Below are positions 15,419-24,384 of a stretch of DNA of 24,657 nucleotides, piece by piece. The DNA is taken from NCBI GenBank assembly GCA_964389675.1, contig CAYMEV010000034.1, positions 1 through 24,657 of the forward strand, written 5' to 3'. The first letter of the stretch is position 1; the number at the start of each line of letters is the position of its first letter. The notes beneath the pieces are model-generated. The model ran no database searches and was not told the DNA's origin. It saw only the letters and a program-made list of their open reading frames with translations. The stretch is from CAYMEV01 sp964389675 [NCBI: uncultured Candidatus Sumerlaeota bacterium] (GTDB lineage: Bacteria; CAYMEV01). Position numbers and translations under genes: made by a program.

Positions 15419-16096
15419 AAATGCTCACAGATCTTCTTTTTTCTTCTCTCTTTATATATTTCTCAAGATTTTTTATAAAGAATAAAGTTATTGGTTGTTC
15501 TATAGCACTTGGATATCTCCTCTTCTTTTGATTTATTGTTGGGCTTATCCGACGGTTTCCGTATATTTTGTCTTTTATCTGAGTGTATGTTCATCTGGTG
15601 TTTATGCAGAGATAGCCTATTCATCTACGCCACCAGATTTATGGCTAGATTGGTGGTATTTATAGCTGCAGAACATTCTCCCCGTATTGTTCACTGCTGT
15701 CAACCATAGGTATTAGTTTATTCATTTTGGTGCAGAGTGCCCATCTCAGATACCGGAGTAATTTAGCAGATCACTATTATTTTCTCGATGTGACTTATCC
15801 TCTCTGGATGTATTCCATTTTCCCAGCAGTTACCGGGTGTAGATATCCCAGGTAATGATGCTCGAACGATATTGGGTCTCAACGAGACAGCCAAAGCGCC
15901 CACAATATCTGGCAGTTATGCTTTAATTTTCGATCCTAAGCTATATAAATATTTTCAAATTCTAGGATTACAACAAATAGCATATCTTTCTCGCACATTC
16001 GCTTTGGAAATTGAGTATATTTCTTGATTGGGTGTTATTACAAGATATTAGATTTTTGGAATGAAAATTTGGATAGATAATTCTTATAAGATACTA
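15419..16096. other. Geneless stretch between the decayed IS and the NurA gene
   Basis: About 680 bp with no supportable gene. Short open stretches occur on both strands (one minus-strand stretch over 15470-15640 is Lys/Ser-rich, with PSDKPNNKSKEEE), but none has a ribosome binding site, and stops interrupt them on either side. It is probably further decayed mobile DNA. A small perfect hairpin, gtctc-aac-gagac, lies near 15875. The NurA gene ends into this region. Confidence 0.3.
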
Positions 16097-17467
16097 TTAT
16101 CTGATGTGTGCACGTCCCAGTAGATCCAGGACACGTCCTCCTGGTCTCAGGCTAATAGCTGTGTATTTGTGAGCCAGAGCTATAGGGGCTACCGCATTCT
16201 GATACAAATCGGTCTCCACTTCTACAATTAATCGCATAGCCTTCTCCAAGGTGGAATAATTCCCAATCTTTACTTTATTTGAAATAAAATTATCCCCCCT
16301 TTTGCTGCTAAAAGGATAAGGTAATGCGAAAATAAAAAGTTTTCCCTTAGGTGTTTTGAAAGCAAAATCATGGCCATAATAAGTTTCTGATCCAAAACCA
16401 TTATCTGACCGTTCAATGCCCAAATAGTCATATCTGAAATCATCGGAAATACTGAATAATCGATTTCCCGGGATTCTATTTTGCAAGAGATTCATGTATT
16501 CAGCCAGATAGCCGCCCTTCTGCAAACCAATAACAAGCGGCTCCTTTTTGGATTCTCTTAATTTATTCAAAAATTGCATAATGCTTCGATGCAGCCATGC
16601 GGCATGCCCAAATACTGCAAGAGGTCCATCAATCAGTATCGCTATTTCGTTTAAGATTTTAGGCGAAAAATCTCGTAGAAACCTTAGATAATGAACTGGA
16701 AGCAAATGCTCAATATAGCTCATAAAACGTGATGCTGGCTCTTGATTTGGGAAAAAGTCATTTACAGCTTCCCATACTCGTAAGCAATCGCTCACATACA
16801 ACTTTCTTTCACATGAGGGACAAACATTATCGGATTTAGTTGGGTCTATATAGATGTTCGACTGCTCACAATCTTTCTGGGGACATTTATGAATTTTTAT
16901 CTTGCCTGGATGTTGTCTATCATCTGGACGCAATAATGCCAGCTCAATTAACGTGCTAAGCAGACTCGTATTAACATCACTAGATATAAATCTTGTCGCC
17001 TCTGATGCAAGAAAATTTTCTGTTTGTCTTCTAAAAGTTTCTCTTACACCACTATCTCCATCTAATTTTAGGTTAGAGAGCGGTAATACTGCGGATAGGG
17101 CATCCCTATTCTTTTGCAATGCAGCCACGCGGAAAGGATCTATCATGTTTGTTTTCTGGTCCTGAAGACCATTAAAATCTGATGTCTCAATCAATATGGT
17201 GCTGAACTTTAAATATGCGGCTCTAATGCTGGGCAGGCGATCATCTATGCCAGAGACATAAATACTGCCATCGGATGCAATAATGTGTTTTATTAAAGGG
17301 GCTTGTGCATAATCAGGTGCTTCTTTAAAATTATTCAGCAATAGATGTTCACCATCACCAGAAGGAGGATGTATAGGCTTACATTTATTGAGAAAATTTT
17401 GAACATCAGGATTCCTAACGATATCACTATGCGATGTTTTACTTCCAAATTGATTATCGTATGGCAT
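16097..17467 (-). CDS. nurA: NurA-domain nuclease with zinc-ribbon insert
   Basis: NurA-like nuclease, expected to act with the HerA ATPase encoded just upstream. The first acidic site is in IIASDGSIYVSGID (D66). The second is in IAILIDGPLAVFGHAAWLHR (276-295, D280), followed by VIGLQKGGYLAEYMNLL (312-328), all NurA-like. Between them lies a zinc ribbon, C195-x4-C200 and C216-PS-C219, not part of the minimal fold. At 456 aa it is longer than typical archaeal NurA (roughly 300-400). The start ATG has agaaggtg upstream and lies 19 bp after the HerA stop. In archaea HerA-NurA resect DNA ends with Mre11-Rad50; in bacteria related pairs are found in mobile defence operons, and the methyltransferase here supports the latter. 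The end of the gene marks the end of the operon. Confidence 0.75.
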   Translation of the reverse strand: MPYDNQFGSKTSHSDIVRNPDVQNFLNKCKPIHPPSGDGEHLLLNNFKEAPDYAQAPLIKHIIASDGSIYVSGIDDRLPSIRAAYLKFSTILIETSDFNGLQDQKTNMIDPFRVAALQKNRDALSAVLPLSNLKLDGDSGVRETFRRQTENFLASEATRFISSDVNTSLLSTLIELALLRPDDRQHPGKIKIHKCPQKDCEQSNIYIDPTKSDNVCPSCERKLYVSDCLRVWEAVNDFFPNQEPASRFMSYIEHLLPVHYLRFLRDFSPKILNEIAILIDGPLAVFGHAAWLHRSIMQFLNKLRESKKEPLVIGLQKGGYLAEYMNLLQNRIPGNRLFSISDDFRYDYLGIERSDNGFGSETYYGHDFAFKTPKGKLFIFALPYPFSSKRGDNFISNKVKIGNYSTLEKAMRLIVEVETDLYQNAVAPIALAHKYTAISLRPGGRVLDLLGRAHIR

Positions 17468-17486
17468 TATGCACCTTCTAATTTTT

Positions 17487-19463
17487 CTATTTATTTTTTT
17501 TATTCTTAGGATTGAACTTATGAATCTGAACAGGAATCACAAAAGGGCTGGATAGAGTTTTAATCCTATCAAAACCAACATCTTGTGCGCGTATCAATGA
17601 TTTGCTGAAATCTGAAAAATCATAAAATTTCGACAACTCTTTTATCTCTCCTTCATTATTTAAATGAGATACAAAAATATTCTCTGTATTAGCAAGAATG
17701 TTTGGATGAATTGAAGAAACTTCCTGGGTTGAGTATACGGTAGCTATTCTGCATTTTGCACCTTCTTTTGCAATGCGTGGCCAAACATCCGTAATATCAT
17801 CTTTCTTCCCCATCAAGTTATGTGCTTCTTCAACATAAATAACAATGTTAGGTGCAAATTTTCCTTCATTAAAGGTTGCCATTGACCGATTAAAGATATG
17901 TCGGGCAATTACTTTGCTTAGACGCTCTCTATGTTCCGGATCACCTACGGATAGATCTAGAATAACGATTTTCCCATCCAGAAGGTGATCATATATTTCC
18001 TGCGAAACATCCTGATTCCTATCACGAGAATGATAAACCTTCAGTGGTGATAAATGTCTATGTCCGGTTATATACGCATTGTTGCTATTCTTCTGAGCCA
18101 ACATATTTAGTAACGCCACCGCATCTGCATCGAACCAGTCATTTCCTGACGACGATTTAAGGGGATTATTTTTGTTTATGTCCCTTGCCCTTAGCAGCCA
18201 TCTTACTGCTTGCTCTAAATTTAGAGTTAGCATCTGGCCTTTTTTTGGGGGGAAACTAGCATCATCATTCACTGTGTTGTGAATATCTTTATTAACCGGA
18301 AAAGTTATTTTATGTTCAATTGGAGCAAGAAATCCTGCTTTGTACAATATCGCTTGATAAATACCCTTTTTGACTTGCCAACGGTTATATTCGCTTATAT
18401 TTTCATGTTCTGGCTCCTCAAATGATACGTTTAGGAATTGTTTTAAATCAGCTGAAGGAGTTCCCTTATCTCCTAGAATCTGTCTAATGATGGCGAATCC
18501 TTCGTTGATTTGAATATAAAAGTTGTTCTGAATAAGATGAAATCCCGGAGCTTCCAGCAGACGATATCTTTCTGTGCTATCCGGATATATGTCAGCAAGA
18601 GATGATCCTGCATCTTGTTGGTTTGCATTGGCATATTCGCCATTGAGATCATAGATAATTTGTCCTATTTTCATTTCGGTTTCATCCGCTGTATTCTTTA
18701 CAACTGAGACAAGCTGTTTGATCATGTTTGACTTACCGGTTCTTGTCATACCAAATACGCCGGTGCGACGGGCAAGGAAATCGACCGACTGTATTCGAAA
18801 GACCACTTTATCCTGCTGGAACTCTCGCTGGAGTCTCTGTGTCGATGTATACCTGACATTACCTATTGGGAATGACGGAAGCGAAGTTTCCAGATTCATT
18901 TTTTCAGCTTCTTCCTTAGCCGAATTCTCTCGTATAGGTGATATGTAATTGACAATTTCCCCTAATGAATCTCCTACAGGCTTATAGACTTGAAGATGTA
19001 CAGCGCTATGATATGTTTCAATATCGCTTCCCAGCAACAACCTGCCATTAGTGTCAGTATAAAATGTTCCTAATACTCTGCATTCAAGACCACTAAATTG
19101 CAACTGATTGCGGGTCAAATCGTCTAGATCTTCACCATTACGGATATCTTGTTGCTCCTGAAAATGCTCAATTTTTGTGCGCACAAGATCATCTTCCATG
19201 GGCAATCTTGACGAGCCTATGACGCGCAATAGGACAACTTCTTTCTCGTAGGTCTTTGCTTCTGTATATTTGTCAGGATTAAAAGCAGTCGCTATTAAGA
19301 AACAATTATGAGGGATTCCGCCAACCTTCTCTTTCCAAATATCGTTAGTCATGACATTGGCCTTCTCATAATCGATATGATATATCCATCCGATAAAATT
19401 ATCTATCTGCACTAGGCGTGGTAGAGGGTCAGATCTAAATATCTTATTCATTATTTGTTCCAT
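17487..19463 (-). CDS. herA: HerA-like hexameric ATPase/DNA translocase (DUF87)
   Basis: FtsK/HerA-superfamily ATPase, 658 aa. An N-terminal HAS-barrel-like region (about 1-200) is followed by Walker A GMTRTGKSN (238-246), Walker B NIVIYVEEAHNLMG and the sensor STQEVSSIHPNILANTENIF, with the arginine-containing end typical of HerA. HerA hexamers pump double-stranded DNA into the NurA nuclease ring. A ggaggt ribosome binding site stands 7 nt before the ATG, and that ATG overlaps the stop of the methyltransferase gene by one base (taATG). Close coupling with Dam and NurA indicates one functional complex, probably restricting DNA that lacks the methyl mark, although whether restriction depends on methylation is not shown by sequence. 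Confidence 0.85.
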   Translation of the reverse strand: MEQIMNKIFRSDPLPRLVQIDNFIGWIYHIDYEKANVMTNDIWKEKVGGIPHNCFLIATAFNPDKYTEAKTYEKEVVLLRVIGSSRLPMEDDLVRTKIEHFQEQQDIRNGEDLDDLTRNQLQFSGLECRVLGTFYTDTNGRLLLGSDIETYHSAVHLQVYKPVGDSLGEIVNYISPIRENSAKEEAEKMNLETSLPSFPIGNVRYTSTQRLQREFQQDKVVFRIQSVDFLARRTGVFGMTRTGKSNMIKQLVSVVKNTADETEMKIGQIIYDLNGEYANANQQDAGSSLADIYPDSTERYRLLEAPGFHLIQNNFYIQINEGFAIIRQILGDKGTPSADLKQFLNVSFEEPEHENISEYNRWQVKKGIYQAILYKAGFLAPIEHKITFPVNKDIHNTVNDDASFPPKKGQMLTLNLEQAVRWLLRARDINKNNPLKSSSGNDWFDADAVALLNMLAQKNSNNAYITGHRHLSPLKVYHSRDRNQDVSQEIYDHLLDGKIVILDLSVGDPEHRERLSKVIARHIFNRSMATFNEGKFAPNIVIYVEEAHNLMGKKDDITDVWPRIAKEGAKCRIATVYSTQEVSSIHPNILANTENIFVSHLNNEGEIKELSKFYDFSDFSKSLIRAQDVGFDRIKTLSSPFVIPVQIHKFNPKNKKNK

Positions 19464-20404
19464 TATTGGACCTCCATGGATCTGTTTTTACTATTTATTT
19501 TCGCTACTAATTTCCATCGTGCTGTATTTATTGATTTTTTACCGGGTAATTTTAGATACTGAGGGGCTATCAGAAGCTCTCTGCCCTTGCTGCTAGACTG
19601 CAATGAATAACCTAAAGTAAATATCCACATTTGACATGGCTCGTACAGATTGCGAATAAGTTGAATATCATCATATGAAGCAACCCAATTAAGGCTTTTC
19701 TGATCTAATAAATAGTGTGCCAATTTGCCATGGTCGCTATTTTTGTAAAAATTAAAATATAACTTATTCCCCGCAGATACATACGGTGGATCGCAATATA
19801 CCAGGATTCTTTTGCGTTCTTGGCCACTGGGTAATTGTTTTTTCAAAAACTCAATTGCATCCATATTAGATATTTTTATATGCTTTTTAAGCATTCCAAT
19901 CTTAGAGATTCGTTCTGAAAGCATATTCCGGTTAAATCTAGCGTCTAATTTCCAGCTCCCTTTTTGCTCATACCCTCCAATGGGACCTGCTCCTGCAATA
20001 ATACCTGACCTATTGCAACGGTTGAGATAGAAAGTCGAACAGGCAATTTCAAAAATTTTATATTTATTAGGACTATGATATATTTCTTTATGTTTTCTCC
20101 ATTCATCAATGGTGAGTGGGACATCTATTAGCCAGTCAACGAATTCCTGATTTTTTTCAATAATTATCTTCCAAAAATAATAAATATGACAATCCGCGTC
20201 ATTTATAATTACTTCGGATGCAATACCGCTTGATAGCAGTCCAAGAGCTATGCCGCTACCACCTGCAAAAGGCTCAAAATACCTACACCCTTCTAGACTG
20301 TTCTGCGTAATCAAGGTTCTAAAATATGATGAGAGTAATCCTTTCCCTCCTGGGTATCTTAGAGGACTTATAAGATTTAAATTATTTCTATTTCTTCTAT
20401 TCAT
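19463..20404 (-). CDS. D12-class DNA adenine methyltransferase (Dam-like)
   Basis: N6-adenine DNA methyltransferase, 313 aa, of the alpha class. The N-terminal motif X is ISPLRYPGGKGLL (12-24), the AdoMet-binding motif is YFEPFAGGSG (42-51), and catalytic DPPY lies at 205-208 (VYCDPPYVSAG), with a target-recognition region between. Length and order match Dam/M.DpnIIA-type enzymes. It probably marks host DNA for the HerA-NurA nuclease encoded downstream. The gene begins 10 bp after the helicase-remnant frame and its stop overlaps the HerA start, so all are one operon. The gene appears intact, so self-marking may persist even though the helicase is broken. Confidence 0.85.
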   Translation of the reverse strand: MNRRNRNNLNLISPLRYPGGKGLLSSYFRTLITQNSLEGCRYFEPFAGGSGIALGLLSSGIASEVIINDADCHIYYFWKIIIEKNQEFVDWLIDVPLTIDEWRKHKEIYHSPNKYKIFEIACSTFYLNRCNRSGIIAGAGPIGGYEQKGSWKLDARFNRNMLSERISKIGMLKKHIKISNMDAIEFLKKQLPSGQERKRILVYCDPPYVSAGNKLYFNFYKNSDHGKLAHYLLDQKSLNWVASYDDIQLIRNLYEPCQMWIFTLGYSLQSSSKGRELLIAPQYLKLPGKKSINTARWKLVAKINSKNRSMEVQ

Positions 20405-20413
20405 ATCATACCT

Positions 20414-20677
20414 TTAATGCTCTAAGTAACAGATAAGATCAGTAATGACTTTGAAAAATAACTCCAGCAAATTTTCAAGAACAATGTCCAGAGAATTTAT
20501 ATTATTCCTCTGTGGACCGATTTTTTTGTGTTGCCAAATGCTATCTTCAGAATATTCTTTCTTACTAGATGAAGTCGTTATAGTCTCTAATGACACCAGA
20601 TGAAGGTATGTGTTAGATCTTTCACCTGCACTAAAAATTTCAAGAATATCATTCCTTTCCATGGATCTATCACCCAT
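20414..20677 (-). pseudogene. Continuation of the helicase-remnant frame, 87 codons
   Basis: This open frame follows the TAA of the helicase fragment without a gap and in the same frame (stop 20678-20680, next codon ATG at 20677). It is therefore more likely the downstream part of one broken gene than a separate small gene. It reads MGDRSMERNDILEIFSAGER and then a polar stretch ending in a hydrophobic helix, LDIVLENLLELFFKVITDLI. None of the later helicase motifs II-VI is present. It could be an unrelated segment fused by deletion, or a small real protein; no ribosome binding site supports the latter. Confidence 0.4.
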
Positions 20678-20911
20678 TTAAATGATGTCCAGCATCTCTA
20701 TAAAAGTACCCAAGAAGATCTGATCTGGTAGTATCTTTTTCTCAGCAATAAGATAAACTGCTCTCCATAAAAGCACGCGTGTCTTTCCTGAACCTGGAGC
20801 GGCCGTGATAAATATAGGTCTATCTTTACCAAACAGAGTTGCTTTTTTTTGCTCCTCATTTGGCGAAAAATTCTTAAATTTCCACAATTTTTGTATTAGA
20901 TCAGTTTCCAT
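20678..20911 (-). pseudogene. N-terminal remnant of a UvrD-like helicase
   Basis: The 77 codons hold only the start of a superfamily 1 helicase: a Q motif (FSPNEEQKKA, about 15-24), Walker A ITAAPGSGKTRVLLWRAVYL (about 34-53) and the beginning of motif Ia, FLGTF. There the family continues T-x-K-A, but here it runs into IEMLDII and a stop. Intact members are about 600-1000 aa, so nearly the whole motor is missing. It heads the methyltransferase-HerA-NurA operon, and a helicase of this type would be the fourth component. An internal deletion is the likeliest cause. The ATG at 20911 has no clear ribosome binding site. Confidence 0.65.
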
Positions 20912-21181
20912 TTTTCAAAAAAACATGCTCTTCTGCAGTATCAGAAAGATCAATTTTTACCCTTAAATTTAAATATCAATAAATTAATCCAAAATATTCA
21001 AATCCTGATAATATCCACCATATATATCGTATTTCTTAATAATTATATGAAATAATTTTGGATGAGTCTATATAATTTTTTCCAGATAGCTTGTTAGATA
21101 GGATTTCTAACCTGTATAAATGAAAAAATTGTAATAAATCCCCCTTGATGATTATATATTATCTCTAAAGTATATTTACAT

Positions 21182-21422
21182 TTACAAGCAAAGAAGATCT
21201 GAGATATTCATAAGCTGATGCTCGTTAATCTTTAGAAGGCATTTTTTAGCATACATACCCATATGTTTTAATATCTTTATAATTTCGCGCCTTCCCTGAA
21301 TAGCGGCTATTATTGTCATATTAGAGCAACATTCCGGATATTTCAGAGAATTTATTACATACTCACATATATCTTTATTGCCTTGATCTTATATTCAGGG
21401 GATCATTAGTTATTTTTTCCAT
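21182..21422 (-). pseudogene. Frameshifted small ankyrin-like ORF
   Basis: The ATG (21420-21422) has an aagga ribosome binding site five nt upstream and begins MEKITNDPLNI. One base out of frame near 21385 shifts reading into a long open stretch, GNKDICEYVINSLKYPECC, then TIIAAIQGRREIIKILKHMG, to a TAA at 21182. Joined, the product is about 80 aa and looks like two short ankyrin-type helix pairs (A-x-x-G-x-x-x-I-x-x-x-L). The good start signal with a single indel argues for a recently broken gene or a sequencing error. The rest of the 20912-21691 gap shows no gene; promoters for the divergent operons on either side should lie there but none is clear. Confidence 0.4.
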
Positions 21423-21691
21423 GCTTGTCCTTTTCTATTGTAAGCAATGTAGTAGTGTATCCATAGTTCTTGTATGGGACTCATAGGAATCTGGTATATG
21501 CAGACCTACCCGTGAACAAATTAGCATTGTATATTATAAGTGGTATATTGATTTTAGATGTGTTATAAACCTTGTATGTGAATTAAGATAATTCATTTTA
21601 TAATTTCTAAGAATTTTATAGACTCAAGATAATACCCAAACTATACTATTATAATTCAAATAAGGTAACAACCATCTATGGGGGTGTACAG

Positions 21692-23266
21692 ATGCTATCG
21701 TCTTTAACATTAGAGAATTTTAAGGCATTTAGGAAATTAGATAAACTAAAGGTTAAACCGATCACTGTTCTATGTGGTTCAAACAGCTGTGGAAAAAGCT
21801 CAATTCTTCAGAGTATCTTGCTATTAAAACAGACATTGGAAAGTCAGAACGCTAGCCATATTCTGCTACTAAATGGTAGGCTTGTACATCTTGGAATTCT
21901 AAGGAATATTATATACAGCAAAAAACAGAAAAATAATATTGTTTTTAAGTTTTCATTTAAAAACCTAAAAAATCAAGGAACAAAGCACCAACAATCGCGC
22001 AGTATTCGGATGCATAGACCGCTCTCATACATTATTAGATGGTTTGATATTACTAAAGATGATAGGGATAAAGAGATCTATTGTGATTTTAATGTATCTA
22101 TCAGCGAGCTATCAGAAAATAATGACACAAAAGATGTATATGTGTCAAATATGAAAGTAAATGAGATTAGAATATCAGCATATATAGCGAAAAATAGGGG
22201 AAAAAAGATATACAAAGGTAGTATTGAACTTAAATCACTAGAAAAATCTAATGAATATAAATTATCCTGGGATAATCTGCGTATTGGAGGGCGTATTCAA
22301 TTTAATGGTAAAGAAAAACAGAAACACATTGAAAAATCAGGTCATATAATTACTAATATTGAATTTGCAAATATTCTACTACCTCTACTACCATCAATGA
22401 CAATAGCGAATATCCATAAAAAAGATGGGGGAGATAAATCATTCAATCAAGAGTTTATATTAGCTGCTACTCATATAATTTTTGCTGACATTTATTACTG
22501 GTTTAAACATCAATTTAGTACATTTAGATATTTAGGTCCTCTAAGAGAAGAGCCATCAAGAAGATATATATATGAAGATGAGATTGTTGAGATTGGTGTA
22601 AAGGGTGAGAATGCAGCATTTATTTACTCAGTGGAAAAGGATAATGAGATCAAAGACCACTATTATTATGAACCATCTATAGATACATTTCAAAAATCTG
22701 ACAAACCGATGTCTCTTCACAAAGCTATTAATAAATGGCTTAATGTTATGAATATTCAAGATTTCAATGCTGAATCATCCGATCAGCTTATTAAGCTGTT
22801 CCTAAATAGTAATACTACATCGAAGAAAACAATGGTCAATATTGCAGATGTAGGTTTTGGTGTTAGTCAGATATTTCCAATAATTCTGGAAGGACTTAGA
22901 ATGGAAAAACATAATACATTATTATTAGAACAGCCAGAGATACACCTGCATCCTAGTTTACAGATGCAGCTTTCAGATTTCTTTATTTCAATGGCTCTAT
23001 CCGGGAAAAATCTCATTATTGAGACTCATAGTGATCATATGGTTAACCGCTTCATTAGGAGAATTGTCGAGGATACTGAGTATAATATCAGTGATCTTGT
23101 AGGTATTTATTTTATAAGTCCTTCTAGTTCTGGATCGAAAGTTGAGGAGATTCAAATTAGTGAAGAAAGTGGAATTGTAAATTGGCCAAAAGGCTTTTTT
23201 GATCAGTCAGCAGATGAACAAGAAAAGATACTCCGATCTGCAATTAATAATCGTCGTAAGATATAA
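21692..23266 (+). CDS. AAA ATPase of the DUF3696/OLD-like family
   Basis: SMC/ABC-type ATPase, 524 aa. The N-terminus LENFKAFRKLDKLKVKPITV leads into Walker A GSNSCGKSS (29-37). A block YLGPLREEPSRRY (280-292) is typical of this ATPase group. The ABC signature region is DVGFGVSQIFPI (386-397), Walker B is LLLEQPEIHLHP (410-421) and the switch is ETHSDHM (444-450). The C-terminus (about 470-524) matches the DUF3696 type in spacing. There is no TOPRIM domain, so it is not an OLD nuclease. A gggggtg site stands 5-6 nt upstream of the ATG. The partner gene starts 13 bp after it on the same strand. Such ATPases often sense infection and activate or restrain an effector encoded next door. Confidence 0.8.
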   Translation: MLSSLTLENFKAFRKLDKLKVKPITVLCGSNSCGKSSILQSILLLKQTLESQNASHILLLNGRLVHLGILRNIIYSKKQKNNIVFKFSFKNLKNQGTKHQQSRSIRMHRPLSYIIRWFDITKDDRDKEIYCDFNVSISELSENNDTKDVYVSNMKVNEIRISAYIAKNRGKKIYKGSIELKSLEKSNEYKLSWDNLRIGGRIQFNGKEKQKHIEKSGHIITNIEFANILLPLLPSMTIANIHKKDGGDKSFNQEFILAATHIIFADIYYWFKHQFSTFRYLGPLREEPSRRYIYEDEIVEIGVKGENAAFIYSVEKDNEIKDHYYYEPSIDTFQKSDKPMSLHKAINKWLNVMNIQDFNAESSDQLIKLFLNSNTTSKKTMVNIADVGFGVSQIFPIILEGLRMEKHNTLLLEQPEIHLHPSLQMQLSDFFISMALSGKNLIIETHSDHMVNRFIRRIVEDTEYNISDLVGIYFISPSSSGSKVEEIQISEESGIVNWPKGFFDQSADEQEKILRSAINNRRKI

Positions 23267-23279
23267 TAGGTAGGATTCA

Positions 23280-24212
23280 ATGATGTCAATTGTTGTTGAT
23301 CCATCCTTATTCTGCATTTCAAAAAAAGATAGTAGCAGTGACTATGATAAGGATGATTTCTTGGAACATTTGTTGAACAATCTAAAAATGCTCTCAGATG
23401 AGATTACACCAGATGTATATCATATTGATGAATTCATTTATTCTATAATGGATCTCCAAAAAAATATTTCTTTTACTAAATATTTTAATGGTTGCACAAT
23501 AAATAAATATATCAGCTTAATTTTACAAAAGACCAAAAAAATTAAAAATAATCTAAATTTGGATAAAATGAAATTAGATCCGTGCAAATCAGAGCCTGTT
23601 ATGACTTGTAATGATTTAGAAGCATTAAAATATTTTCATATATTAATGCATTATCTAATTATAAAGAAAGAGGATGTATGGATTACTTTAGGCCTAGAGA
23701 ACAAAAGAAAACTTACAAAAAATAATATGAATTTTGAATTTAAATGTAATTGTCATACATATAGATTGAAACCAGAAATACTGAGAAATGTTAAAGATTT
23801 TTATAAAGATATTAAATATTTCAATGAATTTTGGCCAAAAAAAAGTACAAATTGCAAGGAAAGCTTAGAAACGTTATTGTCAATTCATAATGAATACTGC
23901 ATGGGGAAAGAAATAATAAACGAAGAATATTCATTTTCTGATGATTTTATTAAGGATTTACTGGGTGTGACCAATGATAAAGAACGGGAAAAAATAATAG
24001 AGAGTATGATTTTGAGATTATCGCTTACAGCAGCGGCAGCAGGTGCTGACAATCATCTGCGGGATGAGGAAGTGAAAAATGAAAAGAATTCAAAAACCTA
24101 TAGATTTAGAGTAAAAAATGAAACTAGAATTCATTATAAGTTTGTTAATAAAGCTATATGTTTTATTAACTATTTCGGTCCGGGAAAACATGATAAAGGA
24201 TTAAAAAAATAA
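23280..24212 (+). CDS. Uncharacterised effector-like partner of the ATPase, 310 aa
   Basis: I do not recognise the family. The N-terminus, SIVVDPSLF with D7, starts like a PIN-type ribonuclease strand. At the C-terminus RFRVKNETRIHYKF (275-288) and FGPGKHDKGLKK (299-310) resemble the last strands of RelE/HigB-like toxins, with a basic pair and an HD near the end. The middle is helical and Lys-rich, and includes SLTAAAAGADNHLRDEE. The gene lies 13 bp downstream of the ATPase, and ATG codons at 23280 and 23283 are both possible starts. A two-gene ATPase-toxin defence module is plausible, but both similarities are weak motif impressions and nuclease activity is not shown. Confidence 0.55.
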   Translation: MMSIVVDPSLFCISKKDSSSDYDKDDFLEHLLNNLKMLSDEITPDVYHIDEFIYSIMDLQKNISFTKYFNGCTINKYISLILQKTKKIKNNLNLDKMKLDPCKSEPVMTCNDLEALKYFHILMHYLIIKKEDVWITLGLENKRKLTKNNMNFEFKCNCHTYRLKPEILRNVKDFYKDIKYFNEFWPKKSTNCKESLETLLSIHNEYCMGKEIINEEYSFSDDFIKDLLGVTNDKEREKIIESMILRLSLTAAAAGADNHLRDEEVKNEKNSKTYRFRVKNETRIHYKFVNKAICFINYFGPGKHDKGLKK

Positions 24213-24384
24213 ATTGGAAATTATAGCCTGTGGATGCCAGCCTTATATATGGAAGATCACTTTGGGAAGCATGCCTAATTGTCATTATAGCATAACTATT
24301 TCTTAATAGTAAGCCATCTTTTCTGTATATATTATACCCATCATTATATATCTCGTATCTCGATCTTTTTTAGTATATTGAGCC

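Noticed and set aside
15509-15709. 66-codon plus-strand ORF starting with TTG
   Set aside because: No ribosome binding site, odd Cys/Phe-rich composition, and it lies in a stretch that looks like decayed mobile DNA.
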